Source: Colletotrichum lupini (Eukaryota; Ascomycota; Sordariomycetes; Glomerellales; Glomerellaceae). Taken from it: a stretch of DNA of 64,000 nucleotides. The DNA lies in NCBI RefSeq assembly GCF_023278565.1, contig NC_064677.1, positions 3,720,001 to 3,784,000 of the forward strand, in the 5' to 3' direction. Shown here in pieces: positions 23,422 through 34,900 of the stretch. Below the pieces are notes generated by a model, which was given only the letters and a program-made list of their open reading frames with translations, was not told the DNA's origin and searched no databases. Made by a program: the position numbers and the translations under genes. Each line of letters starts with the position of its first letter. Position 1 is the stretch's first letter.

Positions 23422-25476
23422 ATGTGTCGTACAGCGTTATTGCTGTTCGCTTGGTTCGTGGTTTCAGCGCGGTGCTGGAACCCCTTTGGAAGATCACAGC
23501 TGATAGTCCGCGATGACGCTCCGTCTCCGTCTGATTTTCTGAGGAGAGCTTTCCCTTCAGGTATGTCGAAAACCTTTTAAGACTCCTCACGGTCGAGGGT
23601 TGCATTTTGACTTGAGTAGCAATCGTCATAGGTGGCTATGTGTATATAGACGGCGGCGAGGTATCCCAGCTGTACAACGGCAAAAACGGGACCACTCTCA
23701 ATCACCCATCGTGGACAGGTAGGGTTCACGTCTCATTCAAATTGAATGAGGACACACCATACACTTCGGTTGCTTTCTCCAGTCAATTCGACACTCTCCA
23801 TCTGTCTTGAGCAATTATGGACCAACTCCAGCGTCACGATGACATCCACCCCCAAACATGGACCGAAACTCGAAAAGCAGGCCATATGGCGCGACCCATC
23901 CTCAAACGGGTTCTACGTTTGGGGCGGCACGGTAGTCTACTCCGACACACCCCCGGCAAAAGAGTTATGGCACTTCGAAGTGGATGGCAATGGTGGCGGA
24001 ACCTGGACGCAGGTCACCCCGGCGAGCGTCGTCGCTTTCAGCAAGCTCACCCGCACCACAGAAGCCTATTTAACGCAGAGCAAAGATGTGGGATACTACT
24101 TTGGCGGGTTTGCGAACTTCGGAACAGATACCTCTACCTATAATAGTGCTCTCGCCCTTCCTGGACTTATATCGTACAACATGACTTCCGGAGAGATACA
24201 AAATACGTCCTCTACAGGTTTCGGTCAATACGGGACCTTGATAAGAGGCTCAGCACAGTTTGTGCCGTTTGGATCTAGCGGAATACTGCTCTTCTAAGGC
24301 GGAGGCCAGGCACCAGTCTCGTTTCCGAATGGGACCTTGACTGCGATGGATTTCAACAAGGTCACCTTGTATAATCCCAGCAGTCAGTAGACTCTCTTGG
24401 CGACGCGTAGTTCAACAAGGCACTGACACTTACTCAGCCGACAAGTGGCATACCTAGCAGACCACAGGCTCCAGGCCAGCGACACGAGGAAAGTTTTGTG
24501 TCGTGGGTGCTTCCAGCACCAATAGCACGTACGAGATGTAAGGGGAACAACTTCCCATCGTATCGCTTAAGCATAGGAAGTGGCGGTTCTAATGCCAGTG
24601 CGTTACTCAGCTTCCTCTATGGCGGCATGAGCACCGCGACCGGCAGCGTCTCTGGCGACGTCTACGTCCTGAGCTTACCCGGATTTGTCTTCTTCAAGGC
24701 AGCAGGCTCGTCGGCCATTCGGGCGGACCATGCGTGCGTGGTCGAGGGCGAAGGAGGCCGTCAGATGCTTTCTATTGGAGGGAGGGACGGGTCCTTAGAC
24801 TTCCCCAGGTCGCTGACAGACCGGATCCCTGGAGGCTCGGGTTGGGCATCTCTGATATGACGGAGATGCGCTGGTCTGACGGGTATGATTACCAGGCAAC
24901 AACGTACGAGTCGTCGGACGCGGTCAAACGATGGTATGCCCAGGGGGGACTAGACTCCGTCGATTGGGCGAAGAGGTCAAGGCCTGTTTTCTGAGCGTAA
25001 GTGAGCGTGACTTTAATTCAGAATGTGTGTCTATATCTCAAGATATTGACCAAGCAGCAGCGGCGCCCACCAACTCGACCTCGGATCCTTCACCTACTGA
25101 ACAGTCCAATGCGGGCAGCGCAACTTCGACTCCGCAAGGTTCTAAGCCATCCAATCCGCCTATCGGTACCATCGTAGGTGCCGTTGTGGGCGGTGTTGTA
25201 GGCCTTGTCCTCGTAATTTGTCTCGTAGTGTTCTTCCTGAGGAGGAAACGATACCAGGCGGCGCCGCAGCAGGAGACAGGCGGAACGCCTCCAGAGTACG
25301 AGAAGCCTGGCAGCGCGCAATATGGATACAATGGACCGGCCGGGATCAATGCGCTACACGAAGGTTATACCGACCACTTCAACCCCGTCGAGTTACCCGC
25401 AGAACATGGTGCTGCGGAGCTTAGCTCCACGCATGGCAGGTATGAACTCGGCCAGACGGTGGCGAGGCCGTCCTAA
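23422..25476 (+). pseudogene. broken kelch-type single-pass membrane protein
   Basis: An ORF set resembling fungal cell-surface kelch/galactose-oxidase-propeller proteins with a C-terminal membrane helix. It starts with signal peptide MCRTALLLFAWFVVSA (ATG 23422). Exon 1 ends at 23560, exon 2 is 23632-23718 (GGYVYIDGGEVSQLYNG) and exon 3 begins at 23783 (VNSTLSICLEQ). It is then broken. An in-frame TAA at 24295 is followed in the same frame by plausible kelch sequence (GGGQAPVSFPNGT). After a likely intron (24388-24437), a TAG interrupts WHT*QTTGSRPATRGKFCVVGAS. One frame change falls near 24820 (LTD to DPWRLGLGISDMTEMRW) and a second near 24970 (DSVDWA to EEVKACFLS). The C-terminus, with a Ser/Thr/Pro stalk and the helix IVGAVVGGVVGLVLVICLVVFFLRRKR, is intact to the stop at 25476. 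Two stops and two single-base shifts make loss of function likely; sequencing error at all four sites is less likely. Confidence 0.75.
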
Positions 25477-25764
25477 TCGATGTAGGAACGAGGAACGTCG
25501 GCAAATGACGAGTTGAGGTCGCGCATGAATTCAAGATCTCTCAGTCGCAGACATGAACAGCAGGGTCACATAATGTAACAACAGGGACGAGTAATGGTAT
25601 AACAAACGAAAACTTTTTGAATTGAGAGTCCCTCCCTCTTCCTCTAGGAGGGGGACTCGATCATGGTATCACCAGGTTTTGTCTAATATTAAGAAAGTTC
25701 ATCATCATGCGCATGTGTGTTGTGGGGTGTGGGGTGTTGTCGTCGTCGGTGGTAAGTCGTCAAT

Positions 25765-26887
25765 CTAAGCCTTGCGCTTCTTGTTGGGGGTGGTCTCGGC
25801 GTCGCCCATCTCCTCGTCCTCGTCCTCCTCGTCGTCGGACTCAAAGTCGGCATCGGACAGCTCGCCGGCCTCCTGCGCTTGGGCTATCATTGAGAGTAAG
25901 TCTCCGTCTCGTCCTTCTTCGGCAGCGACGGCACCGTCGCGGAGGAACTTACTAAAGTAGTGGAGCGCCTCGGGCCACAGGTCGGTGGCGATGGCGACGG
26001 CGACGTCGTCGCCGTCGGGGAAGATCTCGAGCTCGAACTCGGTCTCGTCCTCGTCGCCCTCCTCCTCCACCTCGGCGGTCTTCTTGCCGGCCTTGCGGTC
26101 CTCGAACTCCTTGACCTCCTTGGCGAGGGCGGCGGCGCTCTCCTCGGCGGAGATGCGCTTGCCGACGTAGCCGAAGAAGGAGAAGAAGGAGACGCCGCCC
26201 ATGGCGGTCTCCTCGACCTTCTTGCGGAGGGCCTCGGCCTCGGGGGTGAGCTTGCCGGGGGTGATGGGGCCCTGGTCCCAGACCTTCTTGGCGGCGGAGA
26301 GCAGGCCCTCGGTCAGGTCCTTGCCGGCCTTCCACTTGATGTCGACGGGCTCGGAGACGAGGCCGGTGTAGGTGGCGGAGTGGCGGTACCAAAAGGTCTT
26401 TTCGACGACGGCGTCCTCAAAGTAGTCGTTCTCGTTGAACTCGAAGCGGATGGTGAGGGAGCGGGGGTCGCCGCCGGAGCCGTTCTCGATCTCGGGGCGG
26501 GAGACGGAGATGGTCTTGAGGGAGGAGAGGAGCAGGGCGGCGTCGGAGGGCTGGATGTGCTCGTCGACCTCGGGGGGCGACTGCTCAAAGACGAGGGCCC
26601 AGAAGTTGGGGATCTTGGAGACGACGGCGGCGCGCTTCTCGTACAGAGGCTTGGAGAGCTCGTACTGCTTGCGGACTGGCGAGGGGTGTCAGTCGGGTGA
26701 GAAATAGAGGCGAGGTAAGGAAAAGAGATGGAGAGAAGACGATGCCTTCATCTCTTGTCCGTGGGGGATGTCAGGGCTTGTGCAAACAGAATCAAAACAT
26801 ACCAATCTCGTTCTCAACGAGCTCGAACTCGCGCTCGAGGTCAGCGAGCTGCTCGTAGGTGACACCAGTCTCAACCATTTCAGTCAT
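25765..26887 (-). CDS. NAP/SET-family histone chaperone
   Basis: Model on the minus strand: exons 26887-26803, 26675-25953, 25883-25765; 308 aa. NAP-fold proteins bind histones and help deposit them on DNA; the size and layout fit the SET/Vps75 branch. Features in order: N-terminal dimerisation helix (YEQLADLEREFELVENEI VRKQYELSKPLYEKR), the earmuff domain (IPNFWALVFEQSP ... ISRPEIENG-like block ... FEFNENDYFEDAVVEKTFWYR), the FFSFFGYVGKR motif, DLWPEALHYF, and an acidic tail SDDEEDEDEEMGD followed by basic NKKRKA, a possible nuclear localisation signal. The last intron (25884-25952, GTAAGT...TAG) is 69 nt and has no in-frame stop, so intron retention would give a 331-residue form. I prefer splicing because HYFTQAQE fits the family better. 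Strong GC bias creates long antisense frames; ignore those. Confidence 0.87.
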
Positions 26888-29848
26888 TTTGGCGGTATTG
26901 TTTATGTGTGTGTGTGGAGGAGTAAGAGAATAGGTGATGAAGTGTGAGAAGCGAGTGAGTGAGTGAGGAGAGTCAAAGAAGGAGGGAAGAGAAATGTCAA
27001 GAAGGGTGCTATGAGATTTTTCAACTTTCTTTCGTGGCGGGGTAGTGATTACAAGAGGGAAAAAAAAAAGTTGGCGGGGTTGTAATTAGCCTGAGTCGCA
27101 AAGGATTTTGTTCAGAAGCAAAGCTCAGGCGGTGGAGGGGTGGATTGGGTGGCACAAGGGGCAACGATGTCTTGGGTATTAAGTACCAAAGCGAGGTGTC
27201 CAAGGCGTGAACCTGGGCTGCTTATCAAATTCTTGGTACATGTACTATTACTCCTGTCTCGTATTGTTTGTTTGTTATTCTCCCATTGAATGGGTAGAAA
27301 AATCTGTTAAAAAAGGGACCCTGTGGTTCTGAATACGTGGGGGAAAGAGGAGCGAGGGGAGGGGTGAATGGGCCACAGCAGAGAGGCAACCGTAACGCCA
27401 GGAACAAACAGACAAGGGGAAAAGCAAATGAAGAAAATTTTCCAACAGGTCGCCTGCATCTCTCTCGTCACCTCGTCACCTCTCGTATGTGCTTGTGCTG
27501 TTTGGGTTTCTGTGACGCCAGCTCTCAAGGATAGAGGACGAAGACTGCAATCTTGACTGGCCATTGCACATTCGGGCGGCGGTGACTGATGTCATTGGAT
27601 CGTGTCCCCCACGTCCCTGTTGATCTCGAACTTTTTGGAAATCCCAGACGCACCCAATTGGCGCCAGACGGAGCATTTTCCAGCGGGCCCATTGGACACT
27701 TGCGTTTGCATGGTGAATTTTTTTTTTTTTTTCGTTTGCTGTAAGTCCATCTTGACACTCCTTGCGATCCAAACTCAATTGGGAATGTCTCTAGAGTACG
27801 CTATCGCCAAGAATACAACTCAAGCGTGCCCTGAACGTGCTTACCGCTAACCGAGCCACATGCTGCCGTGGTGTCTCCCTCTCGGCATTCTCAGATCATT
27901 GTGTTAAGCTCCCGCTCAATGCTGAAGACCGAAAAGCTAGACCCGATGGGAAGGATCCTCCTCCTTCTTCTTACCCAGTCCAAGACCACCGTGCCTGGAC
28001 CCCTAGCGGGGTCTCGTCCGCAATAGGACCTCTCTGAGCAACGATCTTCCATGAAAGTTCACCTTCCTCATCAGCAAAATTTTTGAAGAAAAAAAAAGAT
28101 GAGAGAAGAAACAACAACAGCAGCTTTCCCCCCCCCCCCCACTCACCTGGCAACTTCTGAACTGGCTGCTTCTAGATCGCCATTTTTTCTTCACTCCTAT
28201 CCACATTCTGTATTCGTGTCACCGCCCTACCCAGGCTAAGACGCGGCAACTGCCCGTGGGTATCCGCTAATCTGCTACCGTGACCGGGAAAACCGCTGTG
28301 AAGCCAAATGGTTAATTCATGCGTTCTCGTTTTCTCACCAGCTCTATTAGCCGCGCTATTCTATACTGCGCGCTCTTTTGCCTTCTGTTGCTTCTTCTTC
28401 TCTGTTCTCTTATGGAGTCATGACAAACAGCAACCCACTGGGGGGCGGGTCGATCTCTCGTTGCCCCTCGCTGCCATCACATCTTGCCCCTCCTCGTCGG
28501 TTCCTCTATTCAAGCACAGTCACTGGAGAGCGAGAGAGAACCTCTTGCGCATTTGCTAACGTAGATGAGTTGTGATGAACTGTGATGGGATGGAAGCAGC
28601 GTCAAGTTCTACTCCTCATCTCCTTGGACCAGTCAAGCATTGCCATACACAAATAAGCTGCATCGCCCAGAGAAAATTCCATCCAGCAGACGGAACGTCA
28701 CCGTGAATCGAAAGCAAAAATTTGTCCATCCCTTTCCCCTAATTCTCGCTGGCATCATCCCAACAGCGCCCCCGTTGCTAGGAGACAGACGAACAGTGAC
28801 ATTGAATGGTCAAGCCGACCCCCCCTCATCTCCCCAAAGTGAAATTCGAGATGGCCTGCCTCCACTATACCAAGTACTACTCTCGACTAGATTAACACGT
28901 GAGGACACTCTTCCCAGGGCTCTCCCCTTTCCTCAACTCGGCGTCGGGTAGGCACACTTCCGAAGAACATGTCGAGGTACTGTGGATTTCACTGAGAAGG
29001 CTTCGAAAAACGCAGCCATCATGCTCAATGTCGAATGCGGACCGCTTCTCCGCTCGGCCTCGGGACGTTCGCGGAAGAAAGTGGAACCAGCCGCCGGCCA
29101 TCGGTCCCCGAAAAGGATCCACACGAGACCGGGCCGGGCGGACAGAACTCAGATAGTATACCGGTACCTTACCGCTCGTTAACCTGTCAGCCGCGGGAGT
29201 CCGTGCTTGGGGTAGGTCTTAGGTATGCGTGGTCCGTGAATGACGGCAAGTGCCCTCTACAAGTCCATATGCCTTCGGACTCTGTCTGCCATCAGCTGAT
29301 AGACATCACATCTCTACTTTAAGTTTGGTATGCATTCACTCGCAATGACAGCTTGAATCAATGTGGAAACCAGCCAAATGTATCTTTTCTCGTGCATGCC
29401 CTAGTGCCGCGTCATCGTTGTCTTGATTAACCTACAGGTTGACTATTATTGCTTGCGCAGTCCAGGTTTTGATCTCTTTTGTTTTTCGTTCTCTCACGCT
29501 CTCCCTCTTGTGTGATCACGACGCCTCTGAAATGCAGTGCTATCGCTCACTTCCTTGCTTGAAACCCACGGCCTTGCCGGCTTCGGTGCTCTTGTGTCCT
29601 TATGACAGTAACAACGCTTTGATACTCCCATAAATCATCAGATCATATGACTTTTTGTCGTAGTTGTGTAGTAAGGTGGCTGAGAAGAGATCCAGAAACG
29701 GCCCAATGACCACTCGTGTCTTGCACATTGCCGGGGGTATATCCAATACAAAAATCAAACGCAATTATGACCAATTCAATGTCTCCCATGAAATTCGCTC
29801 GCTCAAGCCCCATCATCCTCAAATGCTCTCCTTTTCTTAGGCAGTGGC
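26888..29848. other. 3-kb gene-free interval
   Basis: It contains the promoter of the NAP gene (just right of 26887, with GT/GA-repeat leader sequence near 26900-26990) and the 3' flank of the zinc-cluster factor. Small A/T and C homopolymers occur at 27060, 27718 and 28125. No frame shows a recognisable protein. Confidence 0.6.
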
Positions 29849-31992
29849 CTACCACGTGATATGGGTAACACGGGACCGCATGTCTGGCATGCCGGTGATG
29901 ATGCCACGAGTACCGACCTGGAGGTTGGCAAATCTGGCCCTCAGGTCAAAGTCCACCGCCCGAACCATGACGCGCTTCTCTTCGGGGACAGATCGCTTCG
30001 CTTTGATCAGTCCGGGAATCGCACTGTTCCTTCGATCATCCCAACGAGCATTGCCACCAGGTCCTAGCGGAATGCCCTCGCCAAAATCCACCGATCCGTG
30101 TCTTCCATTGGCGCCGGCTTGGGAGCCACGCGCGTCGGGAGACGGTGAAGATAAAGGCTCTTCCTCCTCAATCGTGGCAACCCACCGTCCAATTCGCGCT
30201 GTGAGCTCACTGTCCCACATGCCTTCCCGCCGCGCGCTGCTTCTCAAAAGCTGGATGGCCTGTCGCCGGATGACGGAATGCCTACATTTGGTGGCCACCA
30301 CAAACAAGGGCGGGACGATACCCAGGTCGGCACTGAAGCTCGGCTTGATGTGGAAAGTATTGTACTCGTGACCGCCAAAGATATCCGGGGTATGATTGTG
30401 ACGGTGAGTACACTGCGAAGGGTCGGGACACCTCTTGGCTGCCGCTCGTCTCTCTTCATCGCCCACCACTTCAGAAGCAAGGTCGACAATGGCCTTGAAA
30501 TGGGGTTGGAAGACGTCAAACTGCGACTCGTTGTCGCTGTACGTCATAAGGAACAGAATCTGGCTCATGATCTGGAACATTTTCAGGACCGCGATGCCGG
30601 CCTTTTCTTGATGACTGACGCCGGGCGCTGTGCGCGATTCGAGGAGATACTCAAATGCTTCGGACCAAGCGTCAAGTTGTCCCTTGAAGCTCATGCCATA
30701 CTGTTTCAACGATTTGGGGAGAATGCCCATCGGTCCGTTGGCGCCTGTTGATTTTTGATACGTGAACAAGGTTTCGGTAAAGCGAAGCATCTTCTCGAGA
30801 AGCTTGTCCCAAGCGATGCGAGCCTCCATCAAATTGAAGAATTGTTCCGGCATCGATGATGAGCTCATGGATGACGGTGAGCTGCCGGCGTCCGAAGGGG
30901 GAGACTGGGGGAGCTCGGGGTTTTGGGGCGTAAGCCGAATCACGTATGGCTCGGGGAAGTGGAAGGCCATGTCGTACGACTTGGCTTGGATGGCCAGCCT
31001 CGTGAACATTTTGACCAGTTCTTCCTCAACAGGCTCCTCGGAGAGAGGTACAAACGATTTTCTTCGCTCGGCCCGCAGCTTCTCCAGTAAGCTGAGGCCA
31101 GTCTGAATTTGTCGTATCGCTTGGCGATGGTCCCCGACGAACGAGTCGAAGCAAGCCAACAGTACACTTGCCATCAACAGAGTCCGATGCGACTTCTGGT
31201 CACGGTGGAGCTGGACGAGTGCGTTGATGGCCTCCGAGTACTGTTTGACTGCCACTTCCCAATGTCGATATGCGCCATCCATGGGGTTCATCACGTCGGA
31301 TGGTGAGCCTGGCGGGGACTCGCAGGACTGCTCTAGGGTCTTATACAGAGCCCCAAGAGCGACCACTGCGTGGCGGATGGCGGGCTCAGCATGACATTCT
31401 TGTAGGACTGTCTGCGTCCAGAAGACGGAATCGAAATAACCAGATAATTCGTTTGCGGTATGAGTGCGGAACAACTGGAAATAGAGACCTTCTTGAGGTG
31501 ACAGCTGTAAATTGCCCGCTGGGCGGTACATGGTGATGGCTGAAGGAGCGTCATTCGGGGTTTGCGGAGGAGTCAGTCGGCGCTGAATCTTCTGAACTCG
31601 TCTGGGAGGTAATTCGATGGGGGCTCGCGCGGGAGCGGCGTTGGTTGGAGCGGCGGCCAGGAGAGGCTTTGGAGCAATGGCGAGAACCTCGTGAGGTCTC
31701 GCGCTGCGGCTCGGAGGTGGATACCCGGTGCAAATCTTCTTGGAGCGTACACACTGCGAGCAGGAGGGTCGTCTTTCGTCGCACTTGATGCGCCGTTGTC
31801 TACGGTGAGCATGTTAGGCTCTTGCCCACGAACACGAGTACAGCAGGGGTGCGTCACGTACTTGCAGTTATTGCATCCTGTCTTAACTTTCGGTTTACTG
31901 GTTCTGGCCCTCTTGGGCTTTGCTTGGGAGTCTTCGGAGGCGGGGCTGGTCGATGTGACCGAGTTCGCGTCGGCGCCGTTGTAGGACGACAT
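29849..31992 (-). CDS. Zn(II)2Cys6 transcription factor
   Basis: Model on the minus strand: exons 31992-31862 and 31799-29849; 693 aa. It is a fungal zinc-cluster regulator that would bind DNA in the nucleus. The binuclear cluster has the canonical spacing C-x2-C-x6-C-x6-C-x2-C-x6-C, with cysteines at 40, 43, 50, 57, 60 and 67 (CNNCKQRRIKCDE...CSQC). The single intron splits the Lys44 codon directly after the second cysteine. A basic stretch KPKRARTSKPKVK precedes the cluster and may be a nuclear signal. A Pro/Ala-rich linker leads to a long regulatory region with LFRTHTANELSGYFDSVFW, matching the fungal-specific regulatory domain that begins soon after the cluster in many such factors. The target genes are unknown, and no biosynthetic cluster is adjacent. 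The frame after the intron is fixed by the cluster cysteines. Confidence 0.92.
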
Positions 31993-34900
31993 CGTCGCTG
32001 TGTAGAGTTGAGGTGGAATCTATGGCCGAGGCTTTGTCGCATATGCATTCATCGCCTTGGACTCTTTGTCGCGCACGAAGATGTCTGTCTGACCCTTGAT
32101 CCCAACAAAAGTGTTACTGAAGACGGCGAAGTTGAGAAGCTGAACCACCACAAAAAAAAAAAAGTGTCTGGCCGGAATGCAGGGGATTCGGGAGCTCTTT
32201 AGGGTAGAAGGGGGGACCGGGGCGCGGAGATAGTAACTAAGGCAAGCTAAGGGTCGGCGCGATGACGGGTGGTCTGTGAACTCGGCGGTTAGACAGGGTA
32301 AGCCTAGTGTAGAATCGACCAGGACGGGGAACGGGTCCGGCGGAGGGGCGATCTGCTGAGGGACGGGGTATATCCCTCGGTTCGAGCTCTAGGCTCTCGC
32401 ACTTACATGACTAAAGGAGTTGTAAAAAGGCGCCAAGAAGAAAAGAGTCCAGGTTGAAGGGGGGCAGGCTTCAGTACTTTGTAGGAGTAGGTAGGTAGAG
32501 GAGGGTGAGGTGGGAAAAGCAAAGATAAGGTGAGAAGATTCAGGAGGAGAGGCACAACGGTTGTTGCTTAGACCTCTCTTTGAATGTCGATCAAAAGCAA
32601 AGAAGGGCAATGACGAGTAGTTGTGTCTTGACTGGGGTGATATAATAGTTTGCTTTCTCGGCTTGCTGATCAGATGTGCAATGACAGGGTGTTTGGGCAG
32701 CTCTCAGCAGCCTTCACAGCGGGAAGGAGTTTGGGGGCCGCGAGTCACGGGTGACGGAGGATAGAGTAATATAGGGCTGGCGGATGGCGTGTGGGCGCGG
32801 ACCTGGGCATCCGTAGCTAGTGTTGTGACGCTACAAGCCACTGGATGTGAATGGAGCAACAGATCAGTAGCTTGGACCACAGGGACCAGGGGAGAGGGGG
32901 ATCCGAGTAGGGGAGACCGAGATCCACGGTGGGAGGGGGGAGCTGGAGGGGGCCTGGAGGGATAGGTAGACTATTCCGTAGAGGGTGAGAGGAAGAGGAA
33001 AAGCCAAGCAATGAGACAAGTCGCGATGTGGAGGCCTGTGAAGCTAGAGGTGGCTTGCAACGAACAGCAGACGCAGCCCCGGACCGGGATCTTGTTCGAT
33101 GGTGGTGTGGTGTCGAGCCGTGGTGATGGGCAGAGAGGAGACGCTGACAGTCTTTTAGGTAGGCACTGGTGGAGGGATACGTTGCTGCGCTATGCTGTAC
33201 TTCATGCAGGACCTCCGACGTCGATTTGACATGTACCGGAGGGAGGGAGGGCTGACGTGGGGAGACGGTTATCAGAATCCGGGTTGCTGAGGGCGAGCCA
33301 ACAGTAGAAGTAGGTGAGAATCTGGCGATACTTGCGATATTGGAGAAGAAGATGATGGTGTAGGTAGGCTAGTGATGTCGATGTAGATGTCAGGCTTCGA
33401 GTCTGATGACGGACAGAACCAAAAGAAGCAGGGATGAATATCGAAGGTCGGCAAGATGGTCAGAGAAATGCCCAGTGAACACTTCGGTTGGAGGAGAGCG
33501 AGGATCAGGTCCAGACCAGGCCTAGGCGGATGGGCTGGGATGAGAAGAAAGCAATTGTGCAGCAGATGCAGCAGAGAGATCAGGAAGACCCAGGTGCCGA
33601 AGAACAATCAGTTGAGACCAAAGCAAATGGAAGCGACCAAAAGCCAGACTTGGCCAAGAGCAGAAGCAGAAGAAGGGAGGATGAGGAGAAGTCTGGGCTC
33701 TGGGGGGGCTCTTTACTGGGGGAGAAGAGGAAGGCGAGAGATGAACGAATGAGGTTGGGCTAACGGGGCTGGGAGTGGGGGATCGGAGTTGGCTAGTCCC
33801 CTAGCTCAAGCTGCGGAAGAGAAAAGAAAAGGTATCCGCAGATGGTGGGGTGGTGGAGGAGAAAGGTGAGGGTTGAGAGAGAGGGTGGAGGAGGAAGAGG
33901 AAGAAGAAGTAGTAGTAGTAGCAGTAGTAGAAGAAGGAGGAGGAGGAGAAAAAGAAGAAGAAGACGACGACGACGAAGAGAGGCTTGAGCCATCCACGGC
34001 CATCCACGGCCTTGAAATCGTTACTGCTTTCCATCTCAATTGTGTGTATCCGTACGAAGTATTGGACAAAGTACTCGGTCAAGTAAGTAAGGTATGCGAG
34101 CCAGAGAGACTTGGAGAGAAAGAGACAAGGGGGAGGGAGTACGAATACCAGCACGAAGCAAACATTCATTATACAAGAAACATTGAACCCCTCCAGGGCA
34201 GGCGAGACAAGGCGTCTGGTCTGGGTCGCCGCACCTGTTGCCTGTGTACGCTACCTTAGACTTGTACCGCGCGTTCTCCCAAACCAGAGTCAGTGAGGCT
34301 CGCCGTGATGAATCAGACGTTTATGAATATCTGCTATCCGTACTTCGTTTCGAAGGTGAAAATGAAGTAGATGAGCAGAAGAGCAGAAGAGAGGGCAGGG
34401 CATTTACTCCTGGGCACTTGAGTGACAGGTAGGAAAGGTAATCTGACTGACAGCGCAGGAATTCTGTTTTACTGGACAGGAAATGCGCACAAGGAAAAGA
34501 ACTCAACGTCTCACAAGCATGGCTCTTCTTGCCTGTCGTACTCCGTACACGGTATGAAATTAGGAATACCTACGTTCTCGGTGCAACACGAGAGACCTTG
34601 CCTTCCTCTGTCCATCCTTTTGGCCCGTTGTGCGATCTCCTCCGCTCTCCTTCAGATCAAAGAGATGGGAAGAAAAAGAACAACTTTTGTGTATCCGAAT
34701 ACGTACCGCGGTACCTGTTGGCGTCGGCGAAGTACATGCGAGACAGGGGTCGAGTACCTGGCCCGTCCATGTTAGTCCCCGGCTCGTCGAGGAACTTGCC
34801 CCAATTGGTAATTGGGTCTTTCCGCTCTCGTCCTTGTACCCTGCCTTTGTGTGCGATGGTCTGAAGAAACGTTCGAGGTACCCTGCAATGAGCGCCAGAG

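Noticed and set aside
25960..26700. 246-codon + strand frame opposite the NAP gene
   Set aside because: Gly/Leu/Val repeats typical of antisense to a GC-biased acidic gene; the minus-strand protein is NAP-type.
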